From: a virus
IMG/VR virus record: IMGVR_UViG_3300031963_012473
Span: 1 to 21,814 of that record
Reading direction: 5' to 3' (one strand)
Length of the DNA stretch: 21,814 nucleotides
Part shown: positions 1 to 9,510 of the stretch, piece by piece
How positions within the stretch are numbered: position 1 is the stretch's first letter
How the letters are laid out: each line of letters starts with the position of its first letter
Made by a program: the position numbers and the translations under genes
Notes under the pieces: generated by a model
What the model saw: the letters and a program-made list of their open reading frames with translations, nothing else
What the model was told of the DNA's origin: nothing
Database searches by the model: none

Positions 1-1
1 G

Positions 2-1216
2 TCGGTGACGCGCGGCTGGCCGCGCACCGGCATCTATGCCGAGGATCGCCTCTTCATGGGCGGCTTCGCGTCGCGGGGCGACGCCTATCTCGGCAGCCGC
101 ACCGGCGAATATTTCGACCTCAATGCCGAGCTGGAAACCGCCGCCTCCGCCTTCGTCTTCGGCCTCAACGCCGACGGCGCCGAGGACATCCTGCGCTTCC
201 ACCGCGGCCCGCATTTCATCATCTTCACCAATGAGCGCCACTATTACGTGGCCAACCCGCCGTTCAACCGGCAGCAGCCGCCCAATCAGCGCGTCTCCGA
301 GACGCCCGGCATCCAGCCCAATTGCGAGCCGGTGGAGATCGAGGGCCGCATCATCTATGTCGGCAACGACGGATCGCAGCTTTTGGCCGCGCAATACTCC
401 GACGTCACCCAGAAATACGATACGAGCCCGATCAGCCTGCTCGCCAACCACCTGGTGCGCGGGATCGTCTCCACCGCGCTGCAGCGCGCCAGCTCCGACA
501 CGGTGGCCAACCGCCTCTTCATGGTGCGCGACGACGGCGACATGACGCTGGGCGGCATCGTCCGCAACCAGGACGTCACCGGCTTCTGGCCGTGGCAGAC
601 CGACGGCGATGTGCTGGACGTGGCGGTGGACGGCACCGGCGCCGCCTGGCTGCTGGTGAAAAGGCCGATCGGCGAAGGCGAGGCGCTGACCTTCGAGCAG
701 CTCACCCTCGACACGCAGCTCGACTGCACCGTCACCGTCAGCCAGGCCGAAAGCGTGACCGTCGCGGGCCTCGGCGTGCATGAGGGCCGGGAAGTCTGGG
801 CCAAGGCCGGCGGCACCTATGCCGGCCCCTTCACCGTGACGGGCGGCGCCATCACGCTGCCCTGGACGGCTGCCGCCATCGAGGTCGGCCGCTGGATCGC
901 GCCGCGGCTGAAGGTGCTGCCGATCCAGCGCGAGCTGAACGAGAAAAGCGTCGTGGTGCGGCCCGGCCGCATCCACACGGCCAAGATCACCGCCAATGCC
1001 GTCTCCTCGCTGGCGATCGCCGCCAATGGCCAGCCGGCCTTCGACGTGCCGCTGGCGAGCGGCGACGACGATGCCGAAGGCCCCTGGGACCCGGTCACCG
1101 GCCTCATCACCGTCACCGGCCTCGCCGGCTGGCAGGTCGGCGCCCAGCTCGAGCTGACCCAGCTGCGGCCCGGCGCCTTCGACATCCGCGACATCACGCT
1201 GGAGGGACGTTTCTGA
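2..1216 (+). CDS. Phage tail/head-completion structural protein, 5' partial
   Basis: The reading frame is open from the first bases, so the true start lies upstream; the GTG at 5 is probably an internal valine. About 404 residues are visible. The segment near the left edge containing GWPRTGIYAEDRL followed by FMGG resembles a recurring motif of podoviral tail-tube or stabilisation proteins that join the connector to the tail. The rest reads as a beta-rich structural protein with many short GxV/TVTG-type strands and no signal peptide or membrane segment. The stop overlaps the start of the next gene as TGATG, implying translational coupling. Its position just before the internal virion genes supports a tail-tube or nozzle role. 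The assignment is by motif resemblance and order, not by a full domain match. Confidence 0.65.
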   Translation, partial: SVTRGWPRTGIYAEDRLFMGGFASRGDAYLGSRTGEYFDLNAELETAASAFVFGLNADGAEDILRFHRGPHFIIFTNERHYYVANPPFNRQQPPNQRVSETPGIQPNCEPVEIEGRIIYVGNDGSQLLAAQYSDVTQKYDTSPISLLANHLVRGIVSTALQRASSDTVANRLFMVRDDGDMTLGGIVRNQDVTGFWPWQTDGDVLDVAVDGTGAAWLLVKRPIGEGEALTFEQLTLDTQLDCTVTVSQAESVTVAGLGVHEGREVWAKAGGTYAGPFTVTGGAITLPWTAAAIEVGRWIAPRLKVLPIQRELNEKSVVVRPGRIHTAKITANAVSSLAIAANGQPAFDVPLASGDDDAEGPWDPVTGLITVTGLAGWQVGAQLELTQLRPGAFDIRDITLEGRF

Positions 1217-1773
1217 TGGAACTGGCCGCGACCCTCATGACCTCCCTGGCCTCGACCTTCTCCACCGTCGCCCCGGCCGCGGCGACGACGGCCACCACGG
1301 CCGCCACCGCCACGGCCTCGGCCGGCTCCTCGCTCTGGTCGATCCTGCAGGGCACGGCCACGGCGCTGTCCGTTGTCGGCGGCCTGCGCTCGGCACAGGC
1401 GCAGGCCGATGCCCGCAACGCCCAGGCCGAGGACGCCAAGCTCGAGGCGGCCATGGAGGGCACGCGCGGCATCGAGCGGCGCACCGCCATCCGCCAGCGC
1501 ATGGTCGAGGACCTCGGCGCCCGCGACGTGGCCTATGCCGCCTCCAATGTGGACCTCTCCTTCGGCACGCCGGCCAAGGCCCGCGAGGGCGCCGTGGCCG
1601 ACGCCAACGCCGCCCTGTCCACCGACGCCGAGACCGAGACCATTCGCCGCAACCGGCTGCTGTCGCGGGCGGCGCAATACCGGATGATGGCCGACGACGC
1701 CAGCGCGGCCGGCACGCTGAAGGCCATCACCGGCGGCATGTCCATGCTCGCCGACGTGTCGCGGAGGCGTTGA
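1216..1773 (+). CDS. Small internal virion protein (podoviral gp14-like position)
   Basis: This 185-residue protein starts with an Ala/Thr-rich, weakly hydrophobic segment (about residues 1-60). A long helical region rich in Ala, Gln, Glu and Arg follows. The middle part, with NVDLSFGTPAKA and then many acidic/Ala residues and ETIRRNRLL, resembles the conserved part of small podoviral internal virion proteins, whose family form is roughly VDV-SGSPLDV followed by ELDALTIR. Such proteins leave the capsid first and help build the trans-envelope channel for DNA ejection. It lies directly before two much larger internal proteins, as in T7-type genomes. The start ATG overlaps the previous stop. The stop (TGA, 1771-1773) is three bases before the next ATG. 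No catalytic motif is visible. Confidence 0.6.
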   Translation: MELAATLMTSLASTFSTVAPAAATTATTAATATASAGSSLWSILQGTATALSVVGGLRSAQAQADARNAQAEDAKLEAAMEGTRGIERRTAIRQRMVEDLGARDVAYAASNVDLSFGTPAKAREGAVADANAALSTDAETETIRRNRLLSRAAQYRMMADDASAAGTLKAITGGMSMLADVSRRR

Positions 1774-1776
1774 TCC

Positions 1777-4419
1777 ATGGCCCAGCAGCCGCGCCAGTTC
1801 ACGATCGAGAAACAGACCTACAAGGGCGCCGTGCCGGACGGCCTCGCCCCCGTCCCCATGCCGACCGGCGAGGCGGGGCAGGCCGCCGCCGCTGGCTTCG
1901 ACGCGCTGGCGAAGAAGTTCTCCACCTGGGCCGACCAGGACGCGAAATTCGAGGGCGAGCGCGACGCGAAGGTGGCGGCCGCATCGAACGACTTCACCCG
2001 CACCGGCGCCGGCACGATCTACGGCCGGGCCCGCGACGCGACCGCGCTGGACGCGCAGGTGACGAGCGCCACGGCGACCTTCCGCGACCGCACCCTGTCG
2101 CTGTTCCAGGAGCATCGCAACAACCCGGAAGCCCTGCGCGCCGAGCTGGAACGGGAGGCCCGCGACACCGCCGGCCTGTTGCCGCCCGAGGCGCAGGCCG
2201 GCTTTCGCGCCCGGGCCAGCGACATCGGCGTGGTGCTGCAGCGCCAGGCGATCAACAACCAGACGAGCCAGCAGCAGGACGCGGCCCGCGCCGTGCTGAT
2301 CCGCCGCTCCGCCGAGAACGAGCGGCAGCAGGCGCAGATCCTGTCCGTGTCACCGTCGGACCCGGCGGCCGAGGCGGAGGCCCGCAGGGCCAGCGGCGAG
2401 CAGGTGGCGCATATCCGCGGCATGGTGGCCACCGGCATGATGGACGCCAGCGCCGCCGAGCGCGCCATCCTGCAGGAACAGCAGGCCCTCGAGGGCCGCA
2501 TCATCCAGGCGCGCGCCGCCACCCTGCGCACGCCGGAGGAGATCGACGCCTATCGCACCCACCTGCGCGGCGAGTTCCAGGCCGGCCGCCTGCCGGGCCT
2601 CACCGACATTTCCGGCGTCGACGAGGCGCTGCAGAAGCTCGGCACCCAGAAGCGCGTGGAGGGTGACCGGCAGGCCCGCGCCCTGCAGACGAGCCTGGAC
2701 GATGCGCTGACCCGCGCGGCGAGGGGGCAGCAGCCCACCGCCGCCGAAATGGCGGTGCTCGAGGCCGAGGCGGCGAAGCTCGGCCCGCGCGGCACGGTGG
2801 CGCTGGAAACCATGCGCGGCCGCATGGTGCTGGCGCAGCGCATCGCCGCCCTGCCGATCGCCGACCAGGAGCGCGCGGTGCGCGAGCTGGAGGCGCAGAC
2901 GCGGGCGGCCTCGACGCCGAACCCGGAGAACGAACGCCGCCTGCAGGGCGTCTCCGATCCGGCCCGGCGCATGTGGCAGGGACTGACCGCCACCCCCGGC
3001 CTGCCGGCGGTGACGATCAGCTCCGGCCACCGCACCCCGGAGCGCAACGCGGCCGCCGGCGGCGCGTCGGGATCGCAGCACATCCATGGCAACGCCCTCG
3101 ACCTCGACACCAAGAACCTCTCCGACGAGGACAAGGCCAAGGTGCTGGCGGCGGCGATCGCCAACGGCGCGCGCGGCATCGGCATCTACCCGTCCGGGGC
3201 GATCCACATCGACACGCGCGCCGCCCCGGCCTTCTGGGGGCCGAACGGCTATCGTGGATCTCCGATCGAGAGTTTCCCGGCCTGGGCGCAGCCGCACCTG
3301 CGGCGTCTGCAGGAAACCGGCGGCGCCGAACCGCCGCCGGCCCGCCCCGGCCCGCCCGCCATCACCCGCGCCGGTGCCGAAAACGTGCAGTGGATGCGCG
3401 AGCAGGTGACGGCCAACCGCAACGCCATGAATGCCGACCTTCTCGGCTATGCCGCCGATCGCGGCCTCGCCGGGGGCCCCGTCACCGCCGTGGACATGGC
3501 CGCGCCGCCCGACCAGCTCGCCGCCCAGATGCGCGCCCGCGTCGACCAGGTGGACGCGGTGGCGCCGCGCCTCGGCAAGGCGGACCCGACCTATCTGCGA
3601 CCCGACGACAGGGCGGCGCTGCAGGGCGTGGTGGCGGCCGGCGGTGAGCGGGCGCTGGCGACGGTGGAGGCCATCGTGCGCGGCGGCGGGCCGCGCGCCA
3701 CCCAGATCCTGAAGGAGATCGGCGGCGATGCGCCGGAGCTGGCCCATGCCGCGGCGATCGGCGCGGCCACCGGCGATCGCGGCTTTGCCCGCACGATCGC
3801 CGAGGGCCTGCAGGCGCGGCGCGTCAGCGGATCGTCGCCCGAGCGGCCGCCGGTGGCGGACATGGACGCGGCCGAGCGCGCGGCGCTGGGCGCCTCGCTG
3901 CGCGGCATGCGCACCGACGAGCGCGAGCGCACCCGCGCCGCCGTCGCCGTCTGGGCCGAGGTGACGGCGCAGCGTCGCGGCATCGACCTCAAAGCCAATG
4001 CCCAGTCGCTGCTCGAGGAAGGCTTCCGCGCCGCCCGCGGCGAGACCCGGCAGGGCGACCGCACCTATGGCGGCGTGACCACCTGGCGCTCGCCGGCATG
4101 GGGCGGCGGATCGGTCGAGGTGCAGGTGCCCCCCGCCGTGCGGCAGGACCGCTTCGGCGACGTGCTGAAGGCCATCACCACGGACGACCTGGCGGCGCTG
4201 CCCAATCCGCCGGTGCTGCCCAACGGCAGCCCGATGGACGCCGGCGCACTGCGCCGCATGCAGCCGATCTTCGGCCCCGGCGGCTATCGCTGGGCCATGC
4301 CGCCCGATGCCAGCGGCAACCGCCGTCCCGTCATGGGCAAGGACGGCCGGCCCTTCGTCCTCGACTTCGAGGCCCTGACCCCGGCGCTGCGCCAGCGCCT
4401 GCCGGATGCTTTCCGATGA
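1777..4419 (+). CDS. Internal virion protein with M15-type zinc peptidase domain
   Basis: This is an 880-residue protein. Residues 1-390 are mostly helical, Ala/Gln/Arg-rich and partly coiled-coil. Residues about 400-510 form a peptidase M15A (D-Ala-D-Ala carboxypeptidase/endopeptidase) domain with the SGHR motif at 416-419, SQHIHG at 433-438, a following D442, and HIDTR at 477-481. By family knowledge H435, D442 and H477 are the likely zinc ligands. The C-terminal 370 residues are helical without a recognised domain. M15 enzymes cut peptide crosslinks of peptidoglycan, so this virion protein probably opens the cell wall during DNA ejection, the job done by the transglycosylase domain of T7 gp16. 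No signal peptide is present, as expected for packaged proteins. The ATG at 1777 follows the previous stop closely, and the stop overlaps the next start as ATGA. The peptidase assignment is strong; the virion location is inferred from gene order. Confidence 0.78.
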   Translation: MAQQPRQFTIEKQTYKGAVPDGLAPVPMPTGEAGQAAAAGFDALAKKFSTWADQDAKFEGERDAKVAAASNDFTRTGAGTIYGRARDATALDAQVTSATATFRDRTLSLFQEHRNNPEALRAELEREARDTAGLLPPEAQAGFRARASDIGVVLQRQAINNQTSQQQDAARAVLIRRSAENERQQAQILSVSPSDPAAEAEARRASGEQVAHIRGMVATGMMDASAAERAILQEQQALEGRIIQARAATLRTPEEIDAYRTHLRGEFQAGRLPGLTDISGVDEALQKLGTQKRVEGDRQARALQTSLDDALTRAARGQQPTAAEMAVLEAEAAKLGPRGTVALETMRGRMVLAQRIAALPIADQERAVRELEAQTRAASTPNPENERRLQGVSDPARRMWQGLTATPGLPAVTISSGHRTPERNAAAGGASGSQHIHGNALDLDTKNLSDEDKAKVLAAAIANGARGIGIYPSGAIHIDTRAAPAFWGPNGYRGSPIESFPAWAQPHLRRLQETGGAEPPPARPGPPAITRAGAENVQWMREQVTANRNAMNADLLGYAADRGLAGGPVTAVDMAAPPDQLAAQMRARVDQVDAVAPRLGKADPTYLRPDDRAALQGVVAAGGERALATVEAIVRGGGPRATQILKEIGGDAPELAHAAAIGAATGDRGFARTIAEGLQARRVSGSSPERPPVADMDAAERAALGASLRGMRTDERERTRAAVAVWAEVTAQRRGIDLKANAQSLLEEGFRAARGETRQGDRTYGGVTTWRSPAWGGGSVEVQVPPAVRQDRFGDVLKAITTDDLAALPNPPVLPNGSPMDAGALRRMQPIFGPGGYRWAMPPDASGNRRPVMGKDGRPFVLDFEALTPALRQRLPDAFR

Positions 4420-6992
4420 TCACGCTCGGCGCCTGGTCCGACGACACCTTCACCGGCGCGCCGGCCGACCCGGCCGACACGCAGACCTTCCTCGAGCGCC
4501 TCGGCAGCTATGCCGGCAGCGCGGCGCGGGCGGTGGACACGGCCGGCACCTTCGGCCGCGATATCGGCATAGCCGTAGCCGATCCGGAGAAGCGCGCCGG
4601 CCTCTCGTCGCTCTTCGACGCGGCCGAGCGGCAGACCCGCCTGGTGGACGCCTCCTCGGCCCGCCGCGCGGCGCAGGAGCATGTCTATGACCGGATGATC
4701 GCCGAGGTGCGCCGCGTCACCGGCGAGGATCTCGCCAATCCGCTGATCCGCAACACGTCGGAGCTGGCCGGCCGCATCGGCCGCGGCGAGTTCACCGGCT
4801 GGGCCGACCCGCGCCTCGAGGAGCTGATCGCAGGCCGGCAGGACGCCTTCCTCGCCCGCGTGCAGCAGCTGAAGGCGAAATTCGGCGACCGCCTCGCCGT
4901 CGACCCCTTCACGCCGGTGCCGACGCAGGCGGCCGTCTCCGCCCGCATGGCCGAGTTCGACTTCAAGCGCGAATGGGCGCGGACCGACCTGCCGCTGGCG
5001 GCGCAGGTCGCGGCCATGTTCGCCGGCGCCATGATCGGCTCCCGCGAGGACCCGCTCTTCTGGCTGTCGTTGCCCTATGGCGGCCCGGCCAAGGGCGCGG
5101 CGACGCCGCTTGCGCGCATCGCGACCTCCGCCCTCTCCAACGCCGTGGCCAATGCCGGCTTCTCGGCCGTCGCCCAGCCGACGGTGCAGGGCTGGCGCGC
5201 CGAGATCGGCGTCGAGAGCGGCCTCGGCGAGGCGGTGCAGAATGTCGGCATGGCCGCCCTCATCGGCGCGGCGGCCGGCGGCGGGTTGACCGCGGCCGGC
5301 GAGGGCCTCGGCGCCCTTTTGCGTGGCCGGGGCGGCGCTGCCCGCGCCATCGAGGCCATCGAGAAGGCCGGCGGCTTTGTCGACGATGATACCAGGGCGG
5401 CCCTGCGCGCGGCGGAGATGGCCGGTGAGGCCGATGCGGCGACCTTCCGGGCACCCGAGGGCATCAACCCCGCCGAGGCCGCCCAGGGCCTCGCCGATGC
5501 GGCGCGCGCCGCGGTGGAGGTGGACGCGCCGCTGCCCATGGGCTCGCGCCCTGTCAGGCCCGGCGTGACCGATGCGCTGGCGCGCGAGATCCTCGACGAT
5601 GGCGACGACCCCGTCGCCGCCCTGCAGCGCCTGCGCGAAAACCCCGACGCCATCGAAAGCGCCATCGCCTCCGAGCTGCCGGATGTCAGGGCGGCCGGCT
5701 ATGCCGCGACCCTGTCGGATGGCGCCTTCGCCCGCGCCCTCGCCGGCGAGGTGGACCCGGTGGCGGCGAGCGTGGTGGCGCGCATGGCGGACGATGCCGC
5801 CGACCAGGCGGCGCTGCTCGGCCGGCTGGCCGAAGCCGGCGCGCGGACCGAGGAAGCGGCCCGCGAGGTGGTGAGCGATGCGATCCGCGCCCAGAACGCC
5901 GTGCGCGCGGCCGAGGCCGCCATGGCGGAGGAGGGGCCCTTCATCGACGTGGCCGTGACCATGCGCCGCCGGCAGCGCCGCCAGCCCCTGTCGCTCCTCG
6001 AGTTCCTCGCCGCCGATGGCGGGCTGAAGCCCGACCCGGAGCTGGGCGCCATCTTCGACGGGCAGAAGTTCATGCCCGGCTATGGCCAGCTCGTGCGCGA
6101 CAGCGGCCGCACTCTCGACCGCGCCTTCGAGGCGGCGCAGGAGGCCGGCTATTTCCGCGACGCCCGCTTCGAGGCGGGCGGCACCCGGTCCATCAGCTAC
6201 AACGAGATGCTCGTTGCGATCGAGGCCGAGCACCGCGGCACGAAGCTCTACCGCGAGGCGGACATTCCCTTTTTCGCCGATCGCGAGATGAAGGCCCGCA
6301 ACGCCGAGCTGCGCCACCAGGTCGAGCAGCAGATGGAGCGCTTCTTCGTCGAGAACGACATCCAGCCGCACACGATCGACAAGGGCCTGTGGACGCGCAC
6401 CCGCGAGCTGCTTGAGCGCGGCGAGTTCGACGATCCCGACATTGCCTTCGAGCGTGCCGTGATGGAGGATAGCCACCGCTTCGAGAGCGTGGTGGCCAGG
6501 CGCAAGGAGATCGCCGATGACATCCCCGGCTGGGACGTTCCTGATGACCGCCGTGCAGCACCGCGCGCTCGCCAAAAAAATCCGCAAGACCCCGACGCTG
6601 GACCCGGCGGAGCGCGAGCGGCTGGCGAAGCACCACGAGCTGGTGGCGTCGATCCAGGACGCACGGAAGCAACGCCAGCAGGCGAGCAAGGGCTGATCCC
6701 CGGCGTCGACCCGCTCGACCTCAAGGCCGTCGCCGAGCTTGCCGCCGCCCGTCCGCTCGCCGGCGGCGACGCCGCGCCGCCCGCCGGCGGCCTCTTCGAT
6801 GACGCGGCGCGGGCCCAGATGGACCTCCTCGACAGCCCGGCCCTGCGCCGTGCCGATCCCGCCGAGGCCCGCAACCTGGTGCCGCTGATCGACGATGCCG
6901 GCAACGCCATCGCCGTCGATCGCGCCTCCCTCGATGCGATCGGCGAGCGGCCGCGCCTTCTCGCCGACATCGCCGCCGCCTGCAGGATCTGA
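4416..6992 (+). CDS. Large internal virion protein, multi-segment (polyvalent-like)
   Basis: This 858-residue protein starts at the ATG overlapping the previous stop (ATGA). The frame is open further upstream, but that lies inside the preceding gene. Two Gly/Ala-rich hydrophobic stretches, near residues 193-208 and 280-302, could enter a membrane. A helical region with LRENPDAIESAI-type and SDGAFARALAGEV-type segments near 405-450 resembles repeats in large polyvalent phage proteins. The C-terminus from residue 760 (LIPGVDP, later GLFDDAARAQ) resembles the conserved tail of that family. The role is probably in the DNA-ejection apparatus, judging from size and neighbours. Residues about 710-760 form a low-complexity Pro/Arg/Gly linker whose codons unusually end in A or T, and a second reading frame overlaps exactly this part. 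No enzyme motif was recognised. Confidence 0.62.
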   Translation: MITLGAWSDDTFTGAPADPADTQTFLERLGSYAGSAARAVDTAGTFGRDIGIAVADPEKRAGLSSLFDAAERQTRLVDASSARRAAQEHVYDRMIAEVRRVTGEDLANPLIRNTSELAGRIGRGEFTGWADPRLEELIAGRQDAFLARVQQLKAKFGDRLAVDPFTPVPTQAAVSARMAEFDFKREWARTDLPLAAQVAAMFAGAMIGSREDPLFWLSLPYGGPAKGAATPLARIATSALSNAVANAGFSAVAQPTVQGWRAEIGVESGLGEAVQNVGMAALIGAAAGGGLTAAGEGLGALLRGRGGAARAIEAIEKAGGFVDDDTRAALRAAEMAGEADAATFRAPEGINPAEAAQGLADAARAAVEVDAPLPMGSRPVRPGVTDALAREILDDGDDPVAALQRLRENPDAIESAIASELPDVRAAGYAATLSDGAFARALAGEVDPVAASVVARMADDAADQAALLGRLAEAGARTEEAAREVVSDAIRAQNAVRAAEAAMAEEGPFIDVAVTMRRRQRRQPLSLLEFLAADGGLKPDPELGAIFDGQKFMPGYGQLVRDSGRTLDRAFEAAQEAGYFRDARFEAGGTRSISYNEMLVAIEAEHRGTKLYREADIPFFADREMKARNAELRHQVEQQMERFFVENDIQPHTIDKGLWTRTRELLERGEFDDPDIAFERAVMEDSHRFESVVARRKEIADDIPGWDVPDDRRAAPRARQKNPQDPDAGPGGARAAGEAPRAGGVDPGRTEATPAGEQGLIPGVDPLDLKAVAELAAARPLAGGDAAPPAGGLFDDAARAQMDLLDSPALRRADPAEARNLVPLIDDAGNAIAVDRASLDAIGERPRLLADIAAACRI
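6544..6696 (+). CDS. Overprinted 50-aa ORF within the 858-aa internal protein gene
   Basis: This frame is +1 relative to the large gene around it. It runs from ATG 6544 to TGA 6694-6696 and encodes a basic, strongly helical, 50-residue peptide beginning MTAVQHRALAKKIRKT, with no Cys. Nearly all its codons end in G or C, as in real genes here, while the host frame over the same bases has many codons ending in A or T (GCA, CCA, GGA, CAA, GCT). That pattern reverts to normal on both sides. A weak GGGA lies about nine bases before the ATG. It could be a true overprinted small gene placed in a linker of the larger protein, or the trace of an ancestral separate gene. No homologue is recognised. Confidence 0.45.
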   Translation: MTAVQHRALAKKIRKTPTLDPAERERLAKHHELVASIQDARKQRQQASKG

Positions 6993-6994
6993 CC

Positions 6995-9505
6995 ATGGCC
7001 CAGTTTCACGACTGCATCGCCTCCGCCGCCGCGCAGGGCGCCATGTCCAGAGAGGAGGCCGACCTCCTGCGCGCCATGTATGACGCGCAGGTCAAGGCCA
7101 CCGGCGACGATCTCGCCGCCAAGGCCAAGGTGGTGGAGCAGCTCACCGCCGAGGCCGAGCTGCGCGCCCGCCATGCCCGCCTCTCGGCCGAGCGGGCGGA
7201 CGCGATCGCCACCGCCTTCGAGGAGTTCCGCGGTCCCGACGGCAAGGCCGACGCCATGGCGGTGGCCATGGGCGTGCTCGACAACCGCAACAACAGGCTG
7301 CTCGGCATGCCCTCCGTCACCGGCCGCCGCGACGCCATCGTCGGCTATGCCCATGGCCGCCTCGAGGAAGTGCTCTACACTTTCCGCCGCAAGGCCGGCA
7401 CCGGCTTCCGCCGCGGCGCCGCGCTGCTGGACGACATGGTGAAGGCGGCCTTCGGCGAGAACGTCGGCGACGTGAAGGCCCGCGACTTTCTCGCCGCCTG
7501 GCAGACGGTGGCCGACGAGCTGGTGGATCGCGCGAATGCAGCGGGCATGAGTATCGCCAAGCTTGCCAACTACCTCCCGCAGAACCACGACGCCGGCAAG
7601 ATGATGGCGGTGGCGAAGGACGAGTGGGTGGCCTTCATCATGCCGCGCCTCGACATCTCGAAGATGACCGATCCGCTGACCGGCGGGCCGCTGACCCCTG
7701 CGCGCGTGGTGGAAAGCCTGCGCGTCATCTATGACCGCATCGTCACCGACGGGGCGATCGACATGCAGCCCTCGCGCCAGGCGCAGGGCCGCGGCGCGCT
7801 GGCCAACCAGCGGCAGGAGCACCGCTTCCTGGTGTTCAAGGACGCCACCGCCTGGCGCGACTACAACCAGGCCTTCGGCAATGGCGACATATACGCCGCG
7901 CTGATGAGCCATATTCACGGCCTCGCCAAGGACATCGCCGCCCTCGAGGTGCTGGGGCCGAACCCGCACGCCACCGTGACATGGATGAAACAGGTGGTGG
8001 AGGGCGAGATTGCCAAGGCGCAGCTCGGCCAGCCGACCCTCTGGAACGGCGCTGCCACGGCCCGCATGGAGGGCCGCACCGACGCGATCGACCGCCTGTG
8101 GAACGTCGTCAACGGCTCCGTCGGCACCGGCAACCAGAACGCCGCCGACGCCTTCCAGGCGGTGCGCAACGTCCTCACCGCCGCCCAGCTCGCCGGCACG
8201 GCACTGACCGCCGTGCTCGGCGACCCGTTCCAGCAGCGCAATGCCAAGGTCTTCGCCGGCATCCCGACGCTGCGCTTCCTCGCCGACCTGCCGAAACAGC
8301 TCTTCGACGGCGCATCCAAGCGCGACATCACCCGCGCCGGCGTGGTGCTGCAGGACGCCATGGACGTGCTGACCACCGACATGCGCGGCCGCACCCTCGC
8401 CAATCGCTCGGCCGAGCTGACCAAGTGGCTGCCCGACCGCGTCTTCCAGTGGACCGGCCTTTCGCCCTGGACGACGGCGAACCGGCGCAGCCAGGCCATG
8501 TCCTTCATGTTCGAGGCCGGCGACCGGCTCGGCCAGTCCCTCGAGGAGATGGCGGCCGACGGCGCGCGCGGCGAGCGCTTCGCCCGGTGGCTGCAGGGCT
8601 TCGGCATCGGCGAGGCGGAATGGGCGATCATCCGCAACGCCCGGCCGGCCGACCACGGCGAGGCCGGCGGGCTGCTGCGCATGATGGACATCTGGGACAG
8701 CGCCCCCGGCGATCGCGCCGTGCAGGAGGCAGCGCTGCGCTATGGCGACGCGGTGCATGCCTTCATGGAGGAGGCGGTGCCCATGGGCACGGCGACGACG
8801 CGCGCCATGCTCGGCCGCTCCACCCGCGCCGGCACCGTCGCCGGCGAGGCCGTGCGCAACGTCACCATGTATCTGTCCTATCCGGCCAGCGTCATGCTGT
8901 CGCTCATCCGCGCCGCCCAGCACGAAATGACCGATGGCGGCATGGCGCGCGGCGGGCTCTACACCGCCGGCAGCCTTGTCTCGCTGACGATCGGCGGCGC
9001 CCTGGTGCTGCAGATGACGGAGCTGCGCAACGGCCGCGACCCGCGCGACGTCACCGACTGGACCTTCTGGGCCATGGCGCTCGCGAAGGGCGGGGCCCTC
9101 GGCTATTACGGCGACTATGTGCTGGGCGACTACACCCGCGGCTCCTCGCAGCAGGTGGCAAAGCTCGCCGGCCCGGTGGCCAACACTGCCGGCGACCTGC
9201 TGGCGGCGACGATCGGCGGCAAGGACATCGCCGGCGCGCTCACCGGCGAGGCCGAGTTCAACCGCGGCCGCCGCCTGGTGGACGTCGCCCGCCGCACCAC
9301 GCCGCTGCTCAACATGTGGCAGATCAAGCCGGTGACCGACCGCCTCATCTGGGACCGGCTGACCCTGCTGGCCGATCCGAACGCGCATCGCCAGTGGCGC
9401 ACCAAGGAACGCCAGCTGATGCGCGAGGAAGGGCAGGGCGTGTGGTGGGGCCGTGGCGAGGCCGAGCCGCGCCGGGCTCCCGACTTCTCGACCTTGTGGC
9501 AATAG
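6995..9505 (+). CDS. Large DNA-ejection/internal virion protein
   Basis: This 836-residue protein is probably the last component of the ejection machinery, occupying the slot of T7 gp16 just before the tailspike gene. The N-terminal 100 residues are helical with a coiled-coil look (MSREEADLLRAMYDAQ onwards). A region near residues 475-500, containing WLPDRVFQWTGLSPWT then NRR and a Met/Phe-rich segment, resembles a conserved block of podoviral internal proteins. Hydrophobic stretches occur near residues 655-675 and 690-712 and could insert into the inner membrane. No lysozyme or polymerase motif was found, so the wall-cutting activity seems to lie in the M15 protein two genes upstream. The ATG follows the previous stop by two bases. 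The product class is inferred mainly from size, position and this motif. Confidence 0.6.
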   Translation: MAQFHDCIASAAAQGAMSREEADLLRAMYDAQVKATGDDLAAKAKVVEQLTAEAELRARHARLSAERADAIATAFEEFRGPDGKADAMAVAMGVLDNRNNRLLGMPSVTGRRDAIVGYAHGRLEEVLYTFRRKAGTGFRRGAALLDDMVKAAFGENVGDVKARDFLAAWQTVADELVDRANAAGMSIAKLANYLPQNHDAGKMMAVAKDEWVAFIMPRLDISKMTDPLTGGPLTPARVVESLRVIYDRIVTDGAIDMQPSRQAQGRGALANQRQEHRFLVFKDATAWRDYNQAFGNGDIYAALMSHIHGLAKDIAALEVLGPNPHATVTWMKQVVEGEIAKAQLGQPTLWNGAATARMEGRTDAIDRLWNVVNGSVGTGNQNAADAFQAVRNVLTAAQLAGTALTAVLGDPFQQRNAKVFAGIPTLRFLADLPKQLFDGASKRDITRAGVVLQDAMDVLTTDMRGRTLANRSAELTKWLPDRVFQWTGLSPWTTANRRSQAMSFMFEAGDRLGQSLEEMAADGARGERFARWLQGFGIGEAEWAIIRNARPADHGEAGGLLRMMDIWDSAPGDRAVQEAALRYGDAVHAFMEEAVPMGTATTRAMLGRSTRAGTVAGEAVRNVTMYLSYPASVMLSLIRAAQHEMTDGGMARGGLYTAGSLVSLTIGGALVLQMTELRNGRDPRDVTDWTFWAMALAKGGALGYYGDYVLGDYTRGSSQQVAKLAGPVANTAGDLLAATIGGKDIAGALTGEAEFNRGRRLVDVARRTTPLLNMWQIKPVTDRLIWDRLTLLADPNAHRQWRTKERQLMREEGQGVWWGRGEAEPRRAPDFSTLWQ

Positions 9506-9510
9506 CTGGT

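Noticed and set aside
4098-4415. N-terminal extension of the 858-aa protein upstream of 4416.
   Set aside because: The extension is a Gly/Arg/Pro-rich shadow of the M15 gene's 3' end. The ATGA overlap at 4416 is the natural start.
6574-6580. Programmed ribosomal frameshift at a run of seven A inside the 858-aa gene.
   Set aside because: Entering the +1 frame would need a +1 shift and would end at 6696, losing the family-like C-terminus. The codon pattern starts at the ATG upstream of the A run, so overprinting explains it better.
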